Shown piece after piece: positions 19,051 to 28,000 of a DNA stretch of 62,302 nt. Positions within the stretch are counted from its first letter, which is position 1. Each line of letters opens with the position of its first letter. The notes beneath the pieces were generated by a model. The model had not been told where the DNA came from, made no database searches, and was given only the letters and a program-made list of their open reading frames with translations. Source of the stretch: Bacteroidota bacterium (GTDB taxonomy: Bacteria > Bacteroidota > Ignavibacteria > Kapaibacteriales > UBA2268); the NCBI GenBank assembly GCA_022707965.1, contig JAKIZO010000008.1:1-62302 (forward strand), given 5' to 3'. The translations under genes were made by a program, and so were the position numbers.

Positions 19051-19875
19051 CTATATTGTTTTGCAAAAATATGTTTTATATTTATCTAATTTTTCTGCTG
19101 CAATCGCCATATCTTCTAAACTATCGAACATTCCATAAACAGCAGAACCACTTCCACTCATTAGAGCAAAAAATGAGCCATTTTCATACAGAATATCCTT
19201 AATTTCTCGAATTTCTTTATGTTTTTCGATTGCGAATTGCTCAAAATCATTTATTATTTGCCCATAATTTCCCGTATTAAATGCAGAATAATAGTCGATT
19301 TCTTGCACTTGTTCTTGCGTTCTTTTCAATGCTTCATACGCTTCTTTTGTTGATATATTAACATTAGGAAACACAACTAATACATTAATTTCTCTTCTAA
19401 AATTAATAAATTCGAGTATTTCGCCACGCCCTTTGGCTATTGCGGGCTTGTTGAAAATAAAAAATGGCACATCAGAACCAAGTTCAATCGCAAGTTTTGC
19501 TAAATATTCATCTCCGAATGGGTTGCCGTTCATCTCGTTTAGCATCTTCAAAACTACTGCCGCATCGGCACTCCCACCACCAAGTCCCGCTTGCATCGGT
19601 ATCTCTTTTTGCAACTTTATGCTATATGCTTTATTTATCCCAAGCGCTTCATTGAACTTTTTCGCCGCCTTCATAACAAGATTTTCATCGTCAGTAATAT
19701 TGAACTGAACATTACTACGCAGTTCAAATTGAATGCTTTCGCTTATTGTAATTATGTCGCAGAGACTTATCGGAATTAATATCGAATTTATGTTATGATA
19801 ATTATCGCTTCTTTTGTTTAATACTTGCAGTCCAATGTTTATTTTTGCGTTAGCATTTTTTGTTAAAGTTTTCAT
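19051..19875 (-). CDS. ispE: 4-diphosphocytidyl-2-C-methyl-D-erythritol kinase
   Basis: 274 residues. NANAKINIGLQVL at the N-terminus, the GHMP-kinase ATP loop PMQAGLGGGSADAAVVL near residue 100, and SGSGSAVYGMF near the C-terminus identify IspE. It phosphorylates CDP-methylerythritol at the 2-position in the non-mevalonate isoprenoid pathway. It precedes glgA with a 6-base gap and is divergent from the SEC59-like gene (30-base shared upstream region). Confidence 0.95.
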   Translation of the reverse strand: MKTLTKNANAKINIGLQVLNKRSDNYHNINSILIPISLCDIITISESIQFELRSNVQFNITDDENLVMKAAKKFNEALGINKAYSIKLQKEIPMQAGLGGGSADAAVVLKMLNEMNGNPFGDEYLAKLAIELGSDVPFFIFNKPAIAKGRGEILEFINFRREINVLVVFPNVNISTKEAYEALKRTQEQVQEIDYYSAFNTGNYGQIINDFEQFAIEKHKEIREIKDILYENGSFFALMSGSGSAVYGMFDSLEDMAIAAEKLDKYKTYFCKTI

Positions 19876-19905
19876 AATTTTGTATTTTACATCTAATAAT
19901 AATAA

Positions 19906-20670
19906 ATGTCAATTATGAATACAACGAAACAACTTGAAAATAATTTGGATAATCAGTTGCTTATTCAGAAATCCCAAAACGGGAATGGTGTCGAATTGGA
20001 AAACGACAAAAAACATAAGGAGCAGATACCTTATCATCAGGAAGTTGTTCGTAAGTTAATTCATTTATGCTCGCTTTCAATACCGATTGGATATATATTT
20101 GTCGAGAGAAAAACAGCAATAGTAATTTTGTTTGTTCTTGCTGTGCTGATGGTTACAATTGATATTTCTACCAAGAAAAATGAGTTTTTGCGAAAAATAT
20201 ACAAGCAAATTTTCGGCGGTATTTTAAGAAAACACGAGCGAAAAAAGAAAAAGATATTGCTCAATGGTGCTTCGTGGGTGCTGATTTCTGCTGTAATTAC
20301 AATTTTAATTTTCCCTAAAATTATTGCTGTTACTGCCTTTACAATTTTAATCGTTTCGGATATTGCCGCAGCTCTTATTGGCAGAAAATTCGGTCGCCAC
20401 AGACTTTTCAATAAATCCTGGGAAGGAACTATCGCTTTCATTGCAACGGCTATTGCTGCTGTCTTTGTCCTTGGTTTTTCATTCGATGCACCTGTGTCCT
20501 ATTTTATTGCAGGTTCGCTTGGTGCAGTGGCAGGCGGATTTGCCGAAGCTTCCTCCAAAAAGCTTAAAATGGACGATAATTTTGTCGTTCCGATGAGTAT
20601 TGGCATTATTATGCTTGCTTTTAGCACTTTTGCCACTCCTTACTTACAAGATTTTCTTCATATTCTATAA
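19906..20670 (+). CDS. SEC59/VTE5-type polyprenol kinase / CDP-diacylglycerol synthase-like membrane protein
   Basis: 254 residues. After ~45 charged residues, EVVRKLIHLCSLSIPIGY starts the first of about six helices. The signature TILIVSDIAAALIGRKFG, then FNKSWEGTIAFI and AGGFAEASS, are typical of the dolichol kinase / phytol kinase / CdsA-like superfamily. Members transfer a phosphate or CMP to a lipid alcohol or phosphatidate. The exact substrate is unclear; phytol or polyprenol kinase is plausible given the KSWEG motif. Confidence 0.8.
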   Translation: MSIMNTTKQLENNLDNQLLIQKSQNGNGVELENDKKHKEQIPYHQEVVRKLIHLCSLSIPIGYIFVERKTAIVILFVLAVLMVTIDISTKKNEFLRKIYKQIFGGILRKHERKKKKILLNGASWVLISAVITILIFPKIIAVTAFTILIVSDIAAALIGRKFGRHRLFNKSWEGTIAFIATAIAAVFVLGFSFDAPVSYFIAGSLGAVAGGFAEASSKKLKMDDNFVVPMSIGIIMLAFSTFATPYLQDFLHIL

Positions 20671-20680
20671 ATGGTGCTTT

Positions 20681-21220
20681 ATGCCAAAAAAAATATTATT
20701 TTTTCTTGTCCCCGTTGCGATAATTATCATCGCTGCTTTATTACTATTCCCAAAATCTACCAAATATGAAATTATTGATGAAATTTACGACGAAAACGAA
20801 GGTGGCAACACAACTTTTCTTTTCGTTGCTGTTACAAAACTCGATAGCACTAAAATTGTTCAAATTTCAAAAGAATTAATGCAAAAAAGAATTATCGATA
20901 AATACAAGGACAGTAATATCCCAAAAGACGAAATTCACTCAAATATGTCCCCTGATGTTCTGATTGCATATATCTATAATCCTGACGACACGACTGCTAT
21001 TCCCGAACAAATGAAAGAAATGATACAAAAGAGATTTTCCAATAGCCCCATTTTAAGTGAAAATCTTGCTTATATCTCGGAAGGTCATATTTATACTGGT
21101 GTTTACTACCCAAGCAAGAAACAGCAAACTCTCGATACTCTTTCACCAAAAACCGTTCTCCTTGTTCCCCGAAAAGGCGTTAAAGCAAAAGATATTATGA
21201 AAAAATTCAAAGAAAGCTAA
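20681..21220 (+). CDS. Hypothetical single-pass membrane-anchored protein
   Basis: The ATG at 20681 (MPKKILFFLVPVAIIIIAAL) is preferred over a frame opening at 20600, which would overlap the upstream gene by 70 bases. One N-terminal helix (~5-23) is followed by a ~155-residue soluble, probably periplasmic domain rich in charged residues (LDSTKIVQISKELMQKRI). No family recognised. It lies between the SEC59-like gene (10-base gap) and threonine aldolase (1-base gap), so the three are probably co-transcribed. Confidence 0.7.
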   Translation: MPKKILFFLVPVAIIIIAALLLFPKSTKYEIIDEIYDENEGGNTTFLFVAVTKLDSTKIVQISKELMQKRIIDKYKDSNIPKDEIHSNMSPDVLIAYIYNPDDTTAIPEQMKEMIQKRFSNSPILSENLAYISEGHIYTGVYYPSKKQQTLDTLSPKTVLLVPRKGVKAKDIMKKFKES

Positions 21221-21221
21221 T

Positions 21222-22250
21222 ATGATAGACCTTCGCAGCGATACTCTCACCCGTCCCGACGAAGCTATGCGACAAGCTCTTGCCAATGCCGAAGTTGGGG
21301 ACGACGTCTATGGCGAGGACCCAACCGCGAACTTGCTTCAAGAGAGAATTGCTGACTACTTCGGTAAAGAAGCTGCTTTGTTTGTCCCTTCGGGAACAAT
21401 GAGCAATCAACTTTCCCTTAAAGTGCTCACTTCACCAGGCGACGAAATTATTGCAGATGCCGATGCTCATATCTTTTACTACGAAACCGCCGCACCCTCA
21501 ATTGTTTCTAATGTTCAGATTAGAACTATTCGTTCTCAGTTCGGATTTCCCGATTTGAATGATATTGAACGCTCCATTCGCCCCGATATTTATTATTTTC
21601 CCCTTACGTCTGTCATCTGTGTCGAGAATACACACAACCGCCACGGTGGAACTATCGCTCCAATCGAATACATACAGCAATTGCGAGATTTGGCTAATTC
21701 CTACAATATCAAACTCCATCTTGATGGTGCTCGAATTTGGAATGCAATTGTTGAAACGGGAATTGACGGCACCTCATACGCTAAATATTTCGACACAATT
21801 TCAGTTTGTCTGTCGAAAGGGCTTGGTGCTCCTGTTGGTTCGCTTCTTATATCCAGTGCCGAATATATCGAAAAAGCACGCCATTGGAGAAAAATCTTGG
21901 GTGGTGGAATGCGACAGGTTGGAATTCTTGCCGCAGCTGGGCTTTATGCCCTCGACAATAATCTTCCCCGTCTGAAAGCAGACCACGAAAATGCCCGGTT
22001 GTTCGCCTCATTGCTCTCGGAAATTGAAGTCATCAAAGTTGATATGGCTCGCATACAGACAAATATTGTTCGATTTGAACTTGCTACTTCAATTAATCCA
22101 CTTGATTTTATCGAAAAATGCAAGAAAAATGGCTTATTGCTAAGCCACTTCGACGGACAAATTATTCGTGCTGTCTTTTATTTAGAGATTACATCAGAGC
22201 AAGCTCGCACTGCTTCGGAAATTATCAAATACGTGCTTCAATCTCCATAA
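21222..22250 (+). CDS. ltaE: Low-specificity L-threonine aldolase
   Basis: 342 residues. It starts MIDLRSDTLTRPDEAMRQAL with GDDVYGEDPT, the family hallmark. PLP site: LHLDGARIWNA and VCLSKGLGAPVG, with K199 as Schiff-base lysine. A tail loop GGGMRQVGILAAAG also fits. It cleaves L-threonine / L-allo-threonine to glycine and acetaldehyde. Its 3' end overlaps convergent dapF by 26 bases. Confidence 0.95.
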   Translation: MIDLRSDTLTRPDEAMRQALANAEVGDDVYGEDPTANLLQERIADYFGKEAALFVPSGTMSNQLSLKVLTSPGDEIIADADAHIFYYETAAPSIVSNVQIRTIRSQFGFPDLNDIERSIRPDIYYFPLTSVICVENTHNRHGGTIAPIEYIQQLRDLANSYNIKLHLDGARIWNAIVETGIDGTSYAKYFDTISVCLSKGLGAPVGSLLISSAEYIEKARHWRKILGGGMRQVGILAAAGLYALDNNLPRLKADHENARLFASLLSEIEVIKVDMARIQTNIVRFELATSINPLDFIEKCKKNGLLLSHFDGQIIRAVFYLEITSEQARTASEIIKYVLQSP

Positions 22251-23088
22251 AATTGTCAGGTAATATTACTTCCTGCGAACCTATTATTTCAGCAGGTCCC
22301 GATAGTATTATCTTTTCGATTTGCTCACCGCTGCGAACTATCTCAACCCAAACAGGTATTTTGGATGTTGGGATAACTTCCGTAATGCTTTTTGCAATAT
22401 TATTCTTCTGATATGCCAATACAGTTGAGATTGCACCCGTCCCACAAGCACCCGTTTCTGCTTCGACACCTCGTTCGTATGTTCTCAATAGGATTTTCCC
22501 ATTCCATTCAAGATAAAAATTGGCGTTTGTCCCTTTTGGTGCAAAATAACTATGATTTCTGACTAACTTCCCTAAATTTGCGATATCCAATTTATAAAAA
22601 CTATCTGGTGTGTTTGCTTTTACCTCTAACACAAAATGCTCAGTTGCTACATCTACAAATGTTCCATTGTAATTTCGTCCATTAATATCTATGCTAACAG
22701 GGCGTATTTCCTTCGGTGGCTCGAACTCAATTTCTATTTTGTCGTTTATTCTTCCCGAATATATTTTCCCTGAAAATCTAAATTTTAATTCCTTTTTTTC
22801 GGTAATTTTATGTTTGTTTGTATAAAAAATAGCACATCTTCCGCCATTCCCGCACATCATTCCGCTCGTCCCATCGGGATTGAAGAAATCTACATCAAAA
22901 TCAACTTTCTCATCTTTCGGACTTTGAATTACAATAAGTCCTTCGGTCCTTACTCCATTAAATTGATTAGGATGACAAAGAAATTTTGCCAATTTGGAGA
23001 GTTCTTTCAGTGAAAAGTTGTAATTTCTGCCATCTATCACAGTAAACAAATTTCCTGCACCCGACATATAAGTTACATCTATATTCAT
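22225..23088 (-). CDS. dapF: Diaminopimelate epimerase
   Basis: 287 residues. The two active-site cysteines are visible in MMCGNGGRCAIFYT and TGACGTGAISTVLA. It converts LL- to meso-diaminopimelate for lysine and peptidoglycan. A strong AAGGAGGAGAAG ribosome site precedes the ATG. The ATG overlaps the stop of the inositol-phosphatase gene (ATGA), so translation is coupled. Last gene of the reverse unit that starts with PBP2. Confidence 0.95.
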   Translation of the reverse strand: MNIDVTYMSGAGNLFTVIDGRNYNFSLKELSKLAKFLCHPNQFNGVRTEGLIVIQSPKDEKVDFDVDFFNPDGTSGMMCGNGGRCAIFYTNKHKITEKKELKFRFSGKIYSGRINDKIEIEFEPPKEIRPVSIDINGRNYNGTFVDVATEHFVLEVKANTPDSFYKLDIANLGKLVRNHSYFAPKGTNANFYLEWNGKILLRTYERGVEAETGACGTGAISTVLAYQKNNIAKSITEVIPTSKIPVWVEIVRSGEQIEKIILSGPAEIIGSQEVILPDNFMEIEARI

Positions 23089-23888
23089 CTTCTCCTCCTT
23101 TCAAGTGAACAGGTTGTTATAAGCTCGCTTGCTTTTATGTGAATTAATCCATTGGTTGCCAATATTGTTCTATCACCTAATTTATACGGGCTGCTATCAA
23201 AATTAGTTACTTTTCCGCCTGCTTCTTCGACCAATAATATCCCTGCTGCAACATCCCACGGATTTAAATCTATTTCCCAGAAACCGTCAAAACGTCCTCC
23301 TGCAACATACGCTAAATCTAACGCTGCCGAACCAAGTCGCCTCACTGGTATCCCAAGCTGAACAATATCGACAAATACTTCTATGCAATTCCCAGGATTT
23401 TCTCCAACATTATATGGAAATCCCGTAACAAGATACGAGCGATTTATATCTTCACAATCACTTACAAAAGTCCTTTCTCCATTTAAAAATGCACCTTGTC
23501 CTCTTACTGCAACAAACAGTTCTTCCAGCATCGGTTGATATACAACACCTGCGACAATTTCTCCATCAACCTCTGCGGCAATACTTATGCTGAAAATTGG
23601 CACTTTGTGTGCGAAATTTACCGTCCCATCCAGTGGGTCAATTATCCATCTGATTGGGCTATCAGTTTTAGCCGATTTCCCGCTTTCCTCACAAAGAAAA
23701 TTACATCCCGGGAACTCCGACGATAGTATCTCGATAATCCTTTTTTCAGATTTTATATCGTATTCTGTTACTAAATCATTTACTCCGCTTTTCGAACCTA
23801 TTTTAATATTCTTTCCGTAACCTTCTTTTAGTATTTTCCCTGCTTCAATAGCGGCTTCTATTGCAATTAACTTTATTTTTTCAATCAT
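23085..23888 (-). CDS. suhB: Inositol monophosphatase family protein
   Basis: The ATG at 23888 (MIEKIKLIAIEAAIEAGKI) is preferred over a TTG 12 bases upstream. 267 residues with the FIG superfamily metal sites: LCEESG (E), IIDPLDGTVNFAH (DPxDGT) and NPWDVAAGILLVEEAGG (WDxAAG). It hydrolyses inositol-1-phosphate or related sugar phosphates, or 3'-phosphoadenosine nucleotides (CysQ-like). It begins 1 base after the stop of the preceding T9SS gene and overlaps dapF by 4 bases. Confidence 0.9.
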   Translation of the reverse strand: MIEKIKLIAIEAAIEAGKILKEGYGKNIKIGSKSGVNDLVTEYDIKSEKRIIEILSSEFPGCNFLCEESGKSAKTDSPIRWIIDPLDGTVNFAHKVPIFSISIAAEVDGEIVAGVVYQPMLEELFVAVRGQGAFLNGERTFVSDCEDINRSYLVTGFPYNVGENPGNCIEVFVDIVQLGIPVRRLGSAALDLAYVAGGRFDGFWEIDLNPWDVAAGILLVEEAGGKVTNFDSSPYKLGDRTILATNGLIHIKASELITTCSLERRRR

Positions 23889-23889
23889 A

Positions 23890-25839
23890 CTATTTTTCAA
23901 TTATTAGTTTTTCAAGATAAACATTGTTTTTCGATTTAATCAAAATGTAATAATTCCCCGAATTAACGCTATCAATATCAATTTTAAACGTTTTTTCTCC
24001 ATTTATATTGTAATTAGCAACCAATTGACCAATGCTATTTGTTATCAAAACCTCATAAATTTCATCTTCCGAAATTATGTTTATGTATTTATTCGCAGGA
24101 TTTGGATAAATCTTCAATCTATTGCTTCTTTCACTGACCGATGCTAAATTCAGTGTTGTAAACGAAAAAACAGGCGACCATCTACCCTGCGAGCCAGTAT
24201 ATGCCCGCACTCTCCACCAATATCTTGTGTTTTCGTCGAGCTGTTCGCTGGGCGTATAAGTTGTGTCCGTAAGTTCAGTGATATCTAATACAACACTGTT
24301 GAAATTTGATGTTTTGCTTACTTGTATACGATAATTTTCGGCATCAGTTTTCTGCCAGACGAAATTAGGTGTAAGCGAGACATTAATTGCATCATTTTCG
24401 GGACTGTAAAGTTGTGGTGCCGCTGGTGCAGTTTCGCTAACGTAGAACATAGAGATTTCGCTCCATCCGCTATTTACGTATCCCGAATATGCCATCACCC
24501 TCCAAAAATATGTGTTTTGTAGTTCAAGATTTATATTCAATTTGTATGTTGTGTCTGCAATATTGCCAATTTCGATATATGGATTTCCTTGTGCTTTATC
24601 GTTTGTCCAAATTTGAAGTTTATACAACGCTTGATTTGATTTAGTCCATACAAAAGTAGGTTGTCGTGGTGTTTTCAAATTCCCATTAGATGGTTGAAGC
24701 AGCTCTGGCTTTTCATAAAAATGAGCGGCACTTGTGAAACTCCACACTTCGCTCCACTCGCTTTGTTCAGTAAGTGAAAAAGACCTAACTCTCCAATAAT
24801 ACTTTGTCGAAACTTGCTCTAACTCTAATGACAATAAAGTGTCATATACTTCTTTGGATAATAGTACATTAGAAAAACTTTCATCATTACTCAATTGCAC
24901 TTCATAACGCACCGCCTCGAACACGTTTGAAAATCTAAAATCCACACTTCTGCCTAATCCATTACTATTGTTCGGTGGGAAGAACAATCTTGGTGGCTGA
25001 ATTTCGCTGCTTAAACTGACAAAATGAACTTTGCTTGCTCCCATTTCGGGAATTACAAGTATGTTGTTTATTGTATCAATTAATATATCAGCGGGTCCGT
25101 TTAATGGTCCATAAACAAGTGTAGGCGGCTCTGTGAGATTTTTGTCATATTTATAAATACCACCCATATTGTTGTTTCCCCACGCAGAAACATAGTAATT
25201 CCCTTCTCTGTCTCTTGCTATCCCATCTAAATAACTTAAACTTGAATTACGAATTACTGAAATTTGAAATGTTTCTAAACTTAATGCATAAATCAAAGCA
25301 TTTGGTTGATAAGTAACAATTAGTATTCTGTTGTTTTCTTTATCAAGTATCATACCATTGGCATTGGACATACTTCCTAAAAATGATAATTGCTCAAATT
25401 CATCTGGTTTGCTTGCTTTTACTCTAAATATGTTTGCTTGATAAGTATCAGAAATGTATATATAGCCTTGTTCGTCTGCTACTATATCGTTCAAAAATAG
25501 ATTTGTCAGTCCAAGAGTTGTCGAACCAACAATTGTTCGCGAAGTTAAATTTATATAATATAACTTGTAATTATCAGCAACAAAGAGAGTATCGCCCACT
25601 ATATACATTCCTTTTGGGTCTTGCAACTGATTTGCTGCGATTAAGTATTCAAGCGTCCCATTAGCATTGCGTTTGATAATTTGACCATCGTAAACGCCCT
25701 GCACCCCAACATTAGAAATGTAATAGCAATCCCGTTGCTGGTCGTAGACTACACTTTCAGGTTGTGCATATTTCTGCGAAAATGCATTTCCGCAGGTCAA
25801 CAATAACACAAAAAAAGAAAAGAAATAAAGATTTCTCAT
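23890..25839 (-). CDS. T9SS-secreted protein: NHL/SMP-30-like propeller plus three FN3-like repeats
   Basis: The ATG at 25839 (MRNLYFFSFFVLLLTCGNAF, signal peptide ending FSQ) follows an AGGTG site. The same frame extends upstream into the PBP2 gene but is not credible there. 649 residues: a propeller-like domain (~25-305) with PESVVYDQQRDCYYISN, GYIYISDTYQANIF, GIARDREGNYYVSAWG; three FN3-like repeats (~320-575) each ending near YYWRVRSF, YFWRVMAY, YWWRVRAY; and a C-terminal sorting domain (LKIYPNPANKYINI ... YLEKLIIEK). Surface or secreted; no enzyme activity assignable. Set between PBP2 (19-base gap) and suhB (1 base). Confidence 0.88.
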   Translation of the reverse strand: MRNLYFFSFFVLLLTCGNAFSQKYAQPESVVYDQQRDCYYISNVGVQGVYDGQIIKRNANGTLEYLIAANQLQDPKGMYIVGDTLFVADNYKLYYINLTSRTIVGSTTLGLTNLFLNDIVADEQGYIYISDTYQANIFRVKASKPDEFEQLSFLGSMSNANGMILDKENNRILIVTYQPNALIYALSLETFQISVIRNSSLSYLDGIARDREGNYYVSAWGNNNMGGIYKYDKNLTEPPTLVYGPLNGPADILIDTINNILVIPEMGASKVHFVSLSSEIQPPRLFFPPNNSNGLGRSVDFRFSNVFEAVRYEVQLSNDESFSNVLLSKEVYDTLLSLELEQVSTKYYWRVRSFSLTEQSEWSEVWSFTSAAHFYEKPELLQPSNGNLKTPRQPTFVWTKSNQALYKLQIWTNDKAQGNPYIEIGNIADTTYKLNINLELQNTYFWRVMAYSGYVNSGWSEISMFYVSETAPAAPQLYSPENDAINVSLTPNFVWQKTDAENYRIQVSKTSNFNSVVLDITELTDTTYTPSEQLDENTRYWWRVRAYTGSQGRWSPVFSFTTLNLASVSERSNRLKIYPNPANKYINIISEDEIYEVLITNSIGQLVANYNINGEKTFKIDIDSVNSGNYYILIKSKNNVYLEKLIIEK

Positions 25840-25858
25840 AAAAACACCTATTATAATA

Positions 25859-27751
25859 TTAATGATTAATTTCTTCTCGCAGTTCTGCCTGACGAAACTC
25901 ACTTTCCACTTCACTCTCATCATCAGGTGTAGTATCTTCCTGCGAAGGTTCCTTCGGCACGTAAATTTTGTTCTTGTCGAATGTTTCAGGATGGAAAAAT
26001 ACTTCGAGCAACTGCTTCGCAATAGGTGCTGCTACTGCCCCGCCAAACCCTGAATTTTCAGCCAATACGACTAACACAATTCGAGGATTTTCCTTCGGTG
26101 CGAAACAAACAAACCAGGCGTGGTCTTTCCCGTGTGGATTTTGTGCGGTGCCTGTTTTGCCGCATACTTCTACTGTCGACATTCTTGCATACGAAGCAGT
26201 TCCGCCTGGTGCGTTCACAACATCAAACATACCTTCTTTGATAATTTTGAATATTTTTTTGTCGATAGGCAGTTTCCTTGAAGAAAAAGCTACGGGCTCA
26301 ACTTTATTCGATATGTTATTTGATATTGCACGCACAAGATGAGGTTGATAATATGTTCCCTCGTTTGCTATTGCTGCTGTGTATGCTGCCATTTGAAGTG
26401 GTGTAACAAGTATTTCGCCCTGTCCTATGCCAAAATTTACAAGCCTTCCCGCAGATGCTCCGCCTTTTCCATACACTTTTTCTAACCACTCAACAGTCGG
26501 AAGCCTTCCTGCCTTTTCATTTGGCAAATCAATAAATGTCTTTTGCCCAAAACCAAACATTTCACCATATTTCTCTAAATTTTCCATTCCGATTTTCAAG
26601 CCAAGCTGGTAAAAATACACATTGCACGAGGCTTTTATTGCACTGCGAACATTTACTGCGCCGTGCGCTCCGTGGCATTTATAAGACCGATTGCCAAATG
26701 TGAAGCTTCCAGGACAATATATAGTTGTATTTTCATTGATAATTCCTTCGTTCATTGCTGCAATTGCAACAAGCATTTTCCAGGTCGAGCCCGGCGGATA
26801 CTGCGATTGTATTGCCCTATGCAAAAGCGGGCTCCAAGGGTCCTCCGATAACTTTTTGTATAAATCAGCAGGAACCCTACCGCTAAATGCTCTTGGGTCG
26901 TAATCTGGTTTGCTTGCAAGTGCTAATATTTCTCCGTTCTGTGGGTCCAACGCTACCACTGCTCCGCGCTTCCCTTCTAATAATTTTTCTGCAAGCTCCT
27001 GCAATTTAATATCTATTGTTGTGTATAAATCAAATCCATTGTTTGGCGGAATATCCTGCCTCCCGTTATCAAAACTTGCAACTCGTTGCCCAAATTTATT
27101 GACTGCGACAAATTGTATGCCTTGCCTCCCTCTTAAAAATGCATCATAAGTTTGTTCAATACCAGATTGCCCAATAATATCACCAGGTCGCAAATATCTT
27201 AGCTTTTCTAATTGGGCTCGCGTTACTTCGCGAGTATATCCAAGTAGGTGCGCCATATTCCCATCGAATTCATAAAGACGCTTTGGTTCGATTATCACTT
27301 CAACGCCTGGCAATTCATCGCTATTTTCTTCAATTTTGCTTACTATCTCGAATGGAGCATCTTTCATTATTTTTACCGGCTCGAACGGCGAATAGTTTTT
27401 ATTTTTATCAAGTATACTAATTATCTCTTCTTCGCTTATTCCAATTAGTTTCGACAAATATGGAATAATATCTCTATCGAACTCATAAGGTGTGATTGTA
27501 ATTGAAAATGAAGGTTCGTTATGAACTATGAGTAACCCATTCCTGTCAAACATATTTCCCCTGAATGGTGCTATTCTAATCTGCTTTATTGCTTGTGCCT
27601 GGCTTACATCCAGATATTTACTTCCTTGCAGCAATTGCAATTGTGCCAACCTGAAAATAAATATTCCGGCAACTAATATTATTGCTATTTTAAAAACCTT
27701 TCTGATTGAACTGCTGCCGAAACTGTCGGATATATTTATCGAACTTTTCAT
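25859..27751 (-). CDS. mrdA: Penicillin-binding protein 2 (elongation transpeptidase)
   Basis: The ATG at 27751 is chosen over a GTG three bases upstream. 630 residues: one N-terminal helix (~20-40), dimerisation domain with RGNMFDRNG, and transpeptidase motifs SxxK (S322-T-W-K325), SCN and KTGTAQ. The region YCPGSFTFGNRSYKCHGAHG before the SCN box is usual for PBP2. It cross-links peptidoglycan during rod elongation with RodA, which is not in this window. A ~45-residue acidic tail (EPSQEDTTPDDESEVESEF) is an extension. First gene of the reverse unit to dapF. Confidence 0.95.
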   Translation of the reverse strand: MKSSINISDSFGSSSIRKVFKIAIILVAGIFIFRLAQLQLLQGSKYLDVSQAQAIKQIRIAPFRGNMFDRNGLLIVHNEPSFSITITPYEFDRDIIPYLSKLIGISEEEIISILDKNKNYSPFEPVKIMKDAPFEIVSKIEENSDELPGVEVIIEPKRLYEFDGNMAHLLGYTREVTRAQLEKLRYLRPGDIIGQSGIEQTYDAFLRGRQGIQFVAVNKFGQRVASFDNGRQDIPPNNGFDLYTTIDIKLQELAEKLLEGKRGAVVALDPQNGEILALASKPDYDPRAFSGRVPADLYKKLSEDPWSPLLHRAIQSQYPPGSTWKMLVAIAAMNEGIINENTTIYCPGSFTFGNRSYKCHGAHGAVNVRSAIKASCNVYFYQLGLKIGMENLEKYGEMFGFGQKTFIDLPNEKAGRLPTVEWLEKVYGKGGASAGRLVNFGIGQGEILVTPLQMAAYTAAIANEGTYYQPHLVRAISNNISNKVEPVAFSSRKLPIDKKIFKIIKEGMFDVVNAPGGTASYARMSTVEVCGKTGTAQNPHGKDHAWFVCFAPKENPRIVLVVLAENSGFGGAVAAPIAKQLLEVFFHPETFDKNKIYVPKEPSQEDTTPDDESEVESEFRQAELREEINH

Positions 27752-27856
27752 CACTAACTATATTATTATCAACACTACTACAAAAATACTAAATTTTTAC
27801 TATAAATTATTCTTTTTGGAATATTAACATAAAATTAACCATTTTGCTAAATATGA

Positions 27857-27928
27857 TTATTTTTCAAGTGCTTCTGGATTATATGGAATTTCACTAATTA
27901 TTAACTTTCCGTTTATTATGACTTCATT
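27857..27928 (-). other. Short protein-like open frame without a start codon
   Basis: Between two TAA codons the reverse strand reads NEVIINGKLIISEIPYNPEA then LEK and stop. The composition is protein-like but there is no ATG/GTG/TTG start. It may be the 3' remnant of a lost gene upstream of PBP2, or chance. Confidence 0.2.
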
Positions 27929-28000
27929 TTAAAAAAGCAATTTTGCCTATCTGAAAAAAGGTATTTATAAAAAAAATCACAACCGGAGGAGTTTTAAATT

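Noticed and set aside
20600..20680. Upstream extension of the small membrane-anchored protein
   Set aside because: It overlaps the SEC59-like gene and no ribosome site is visible; ATG 20681 gives a normal anchor.
25840..26022. Longer N-terminus for the propeller/FN3 T9SS protein
   Set aside because: Would overlap PBP2 and bury the clear signal peptide that begins at 25839.
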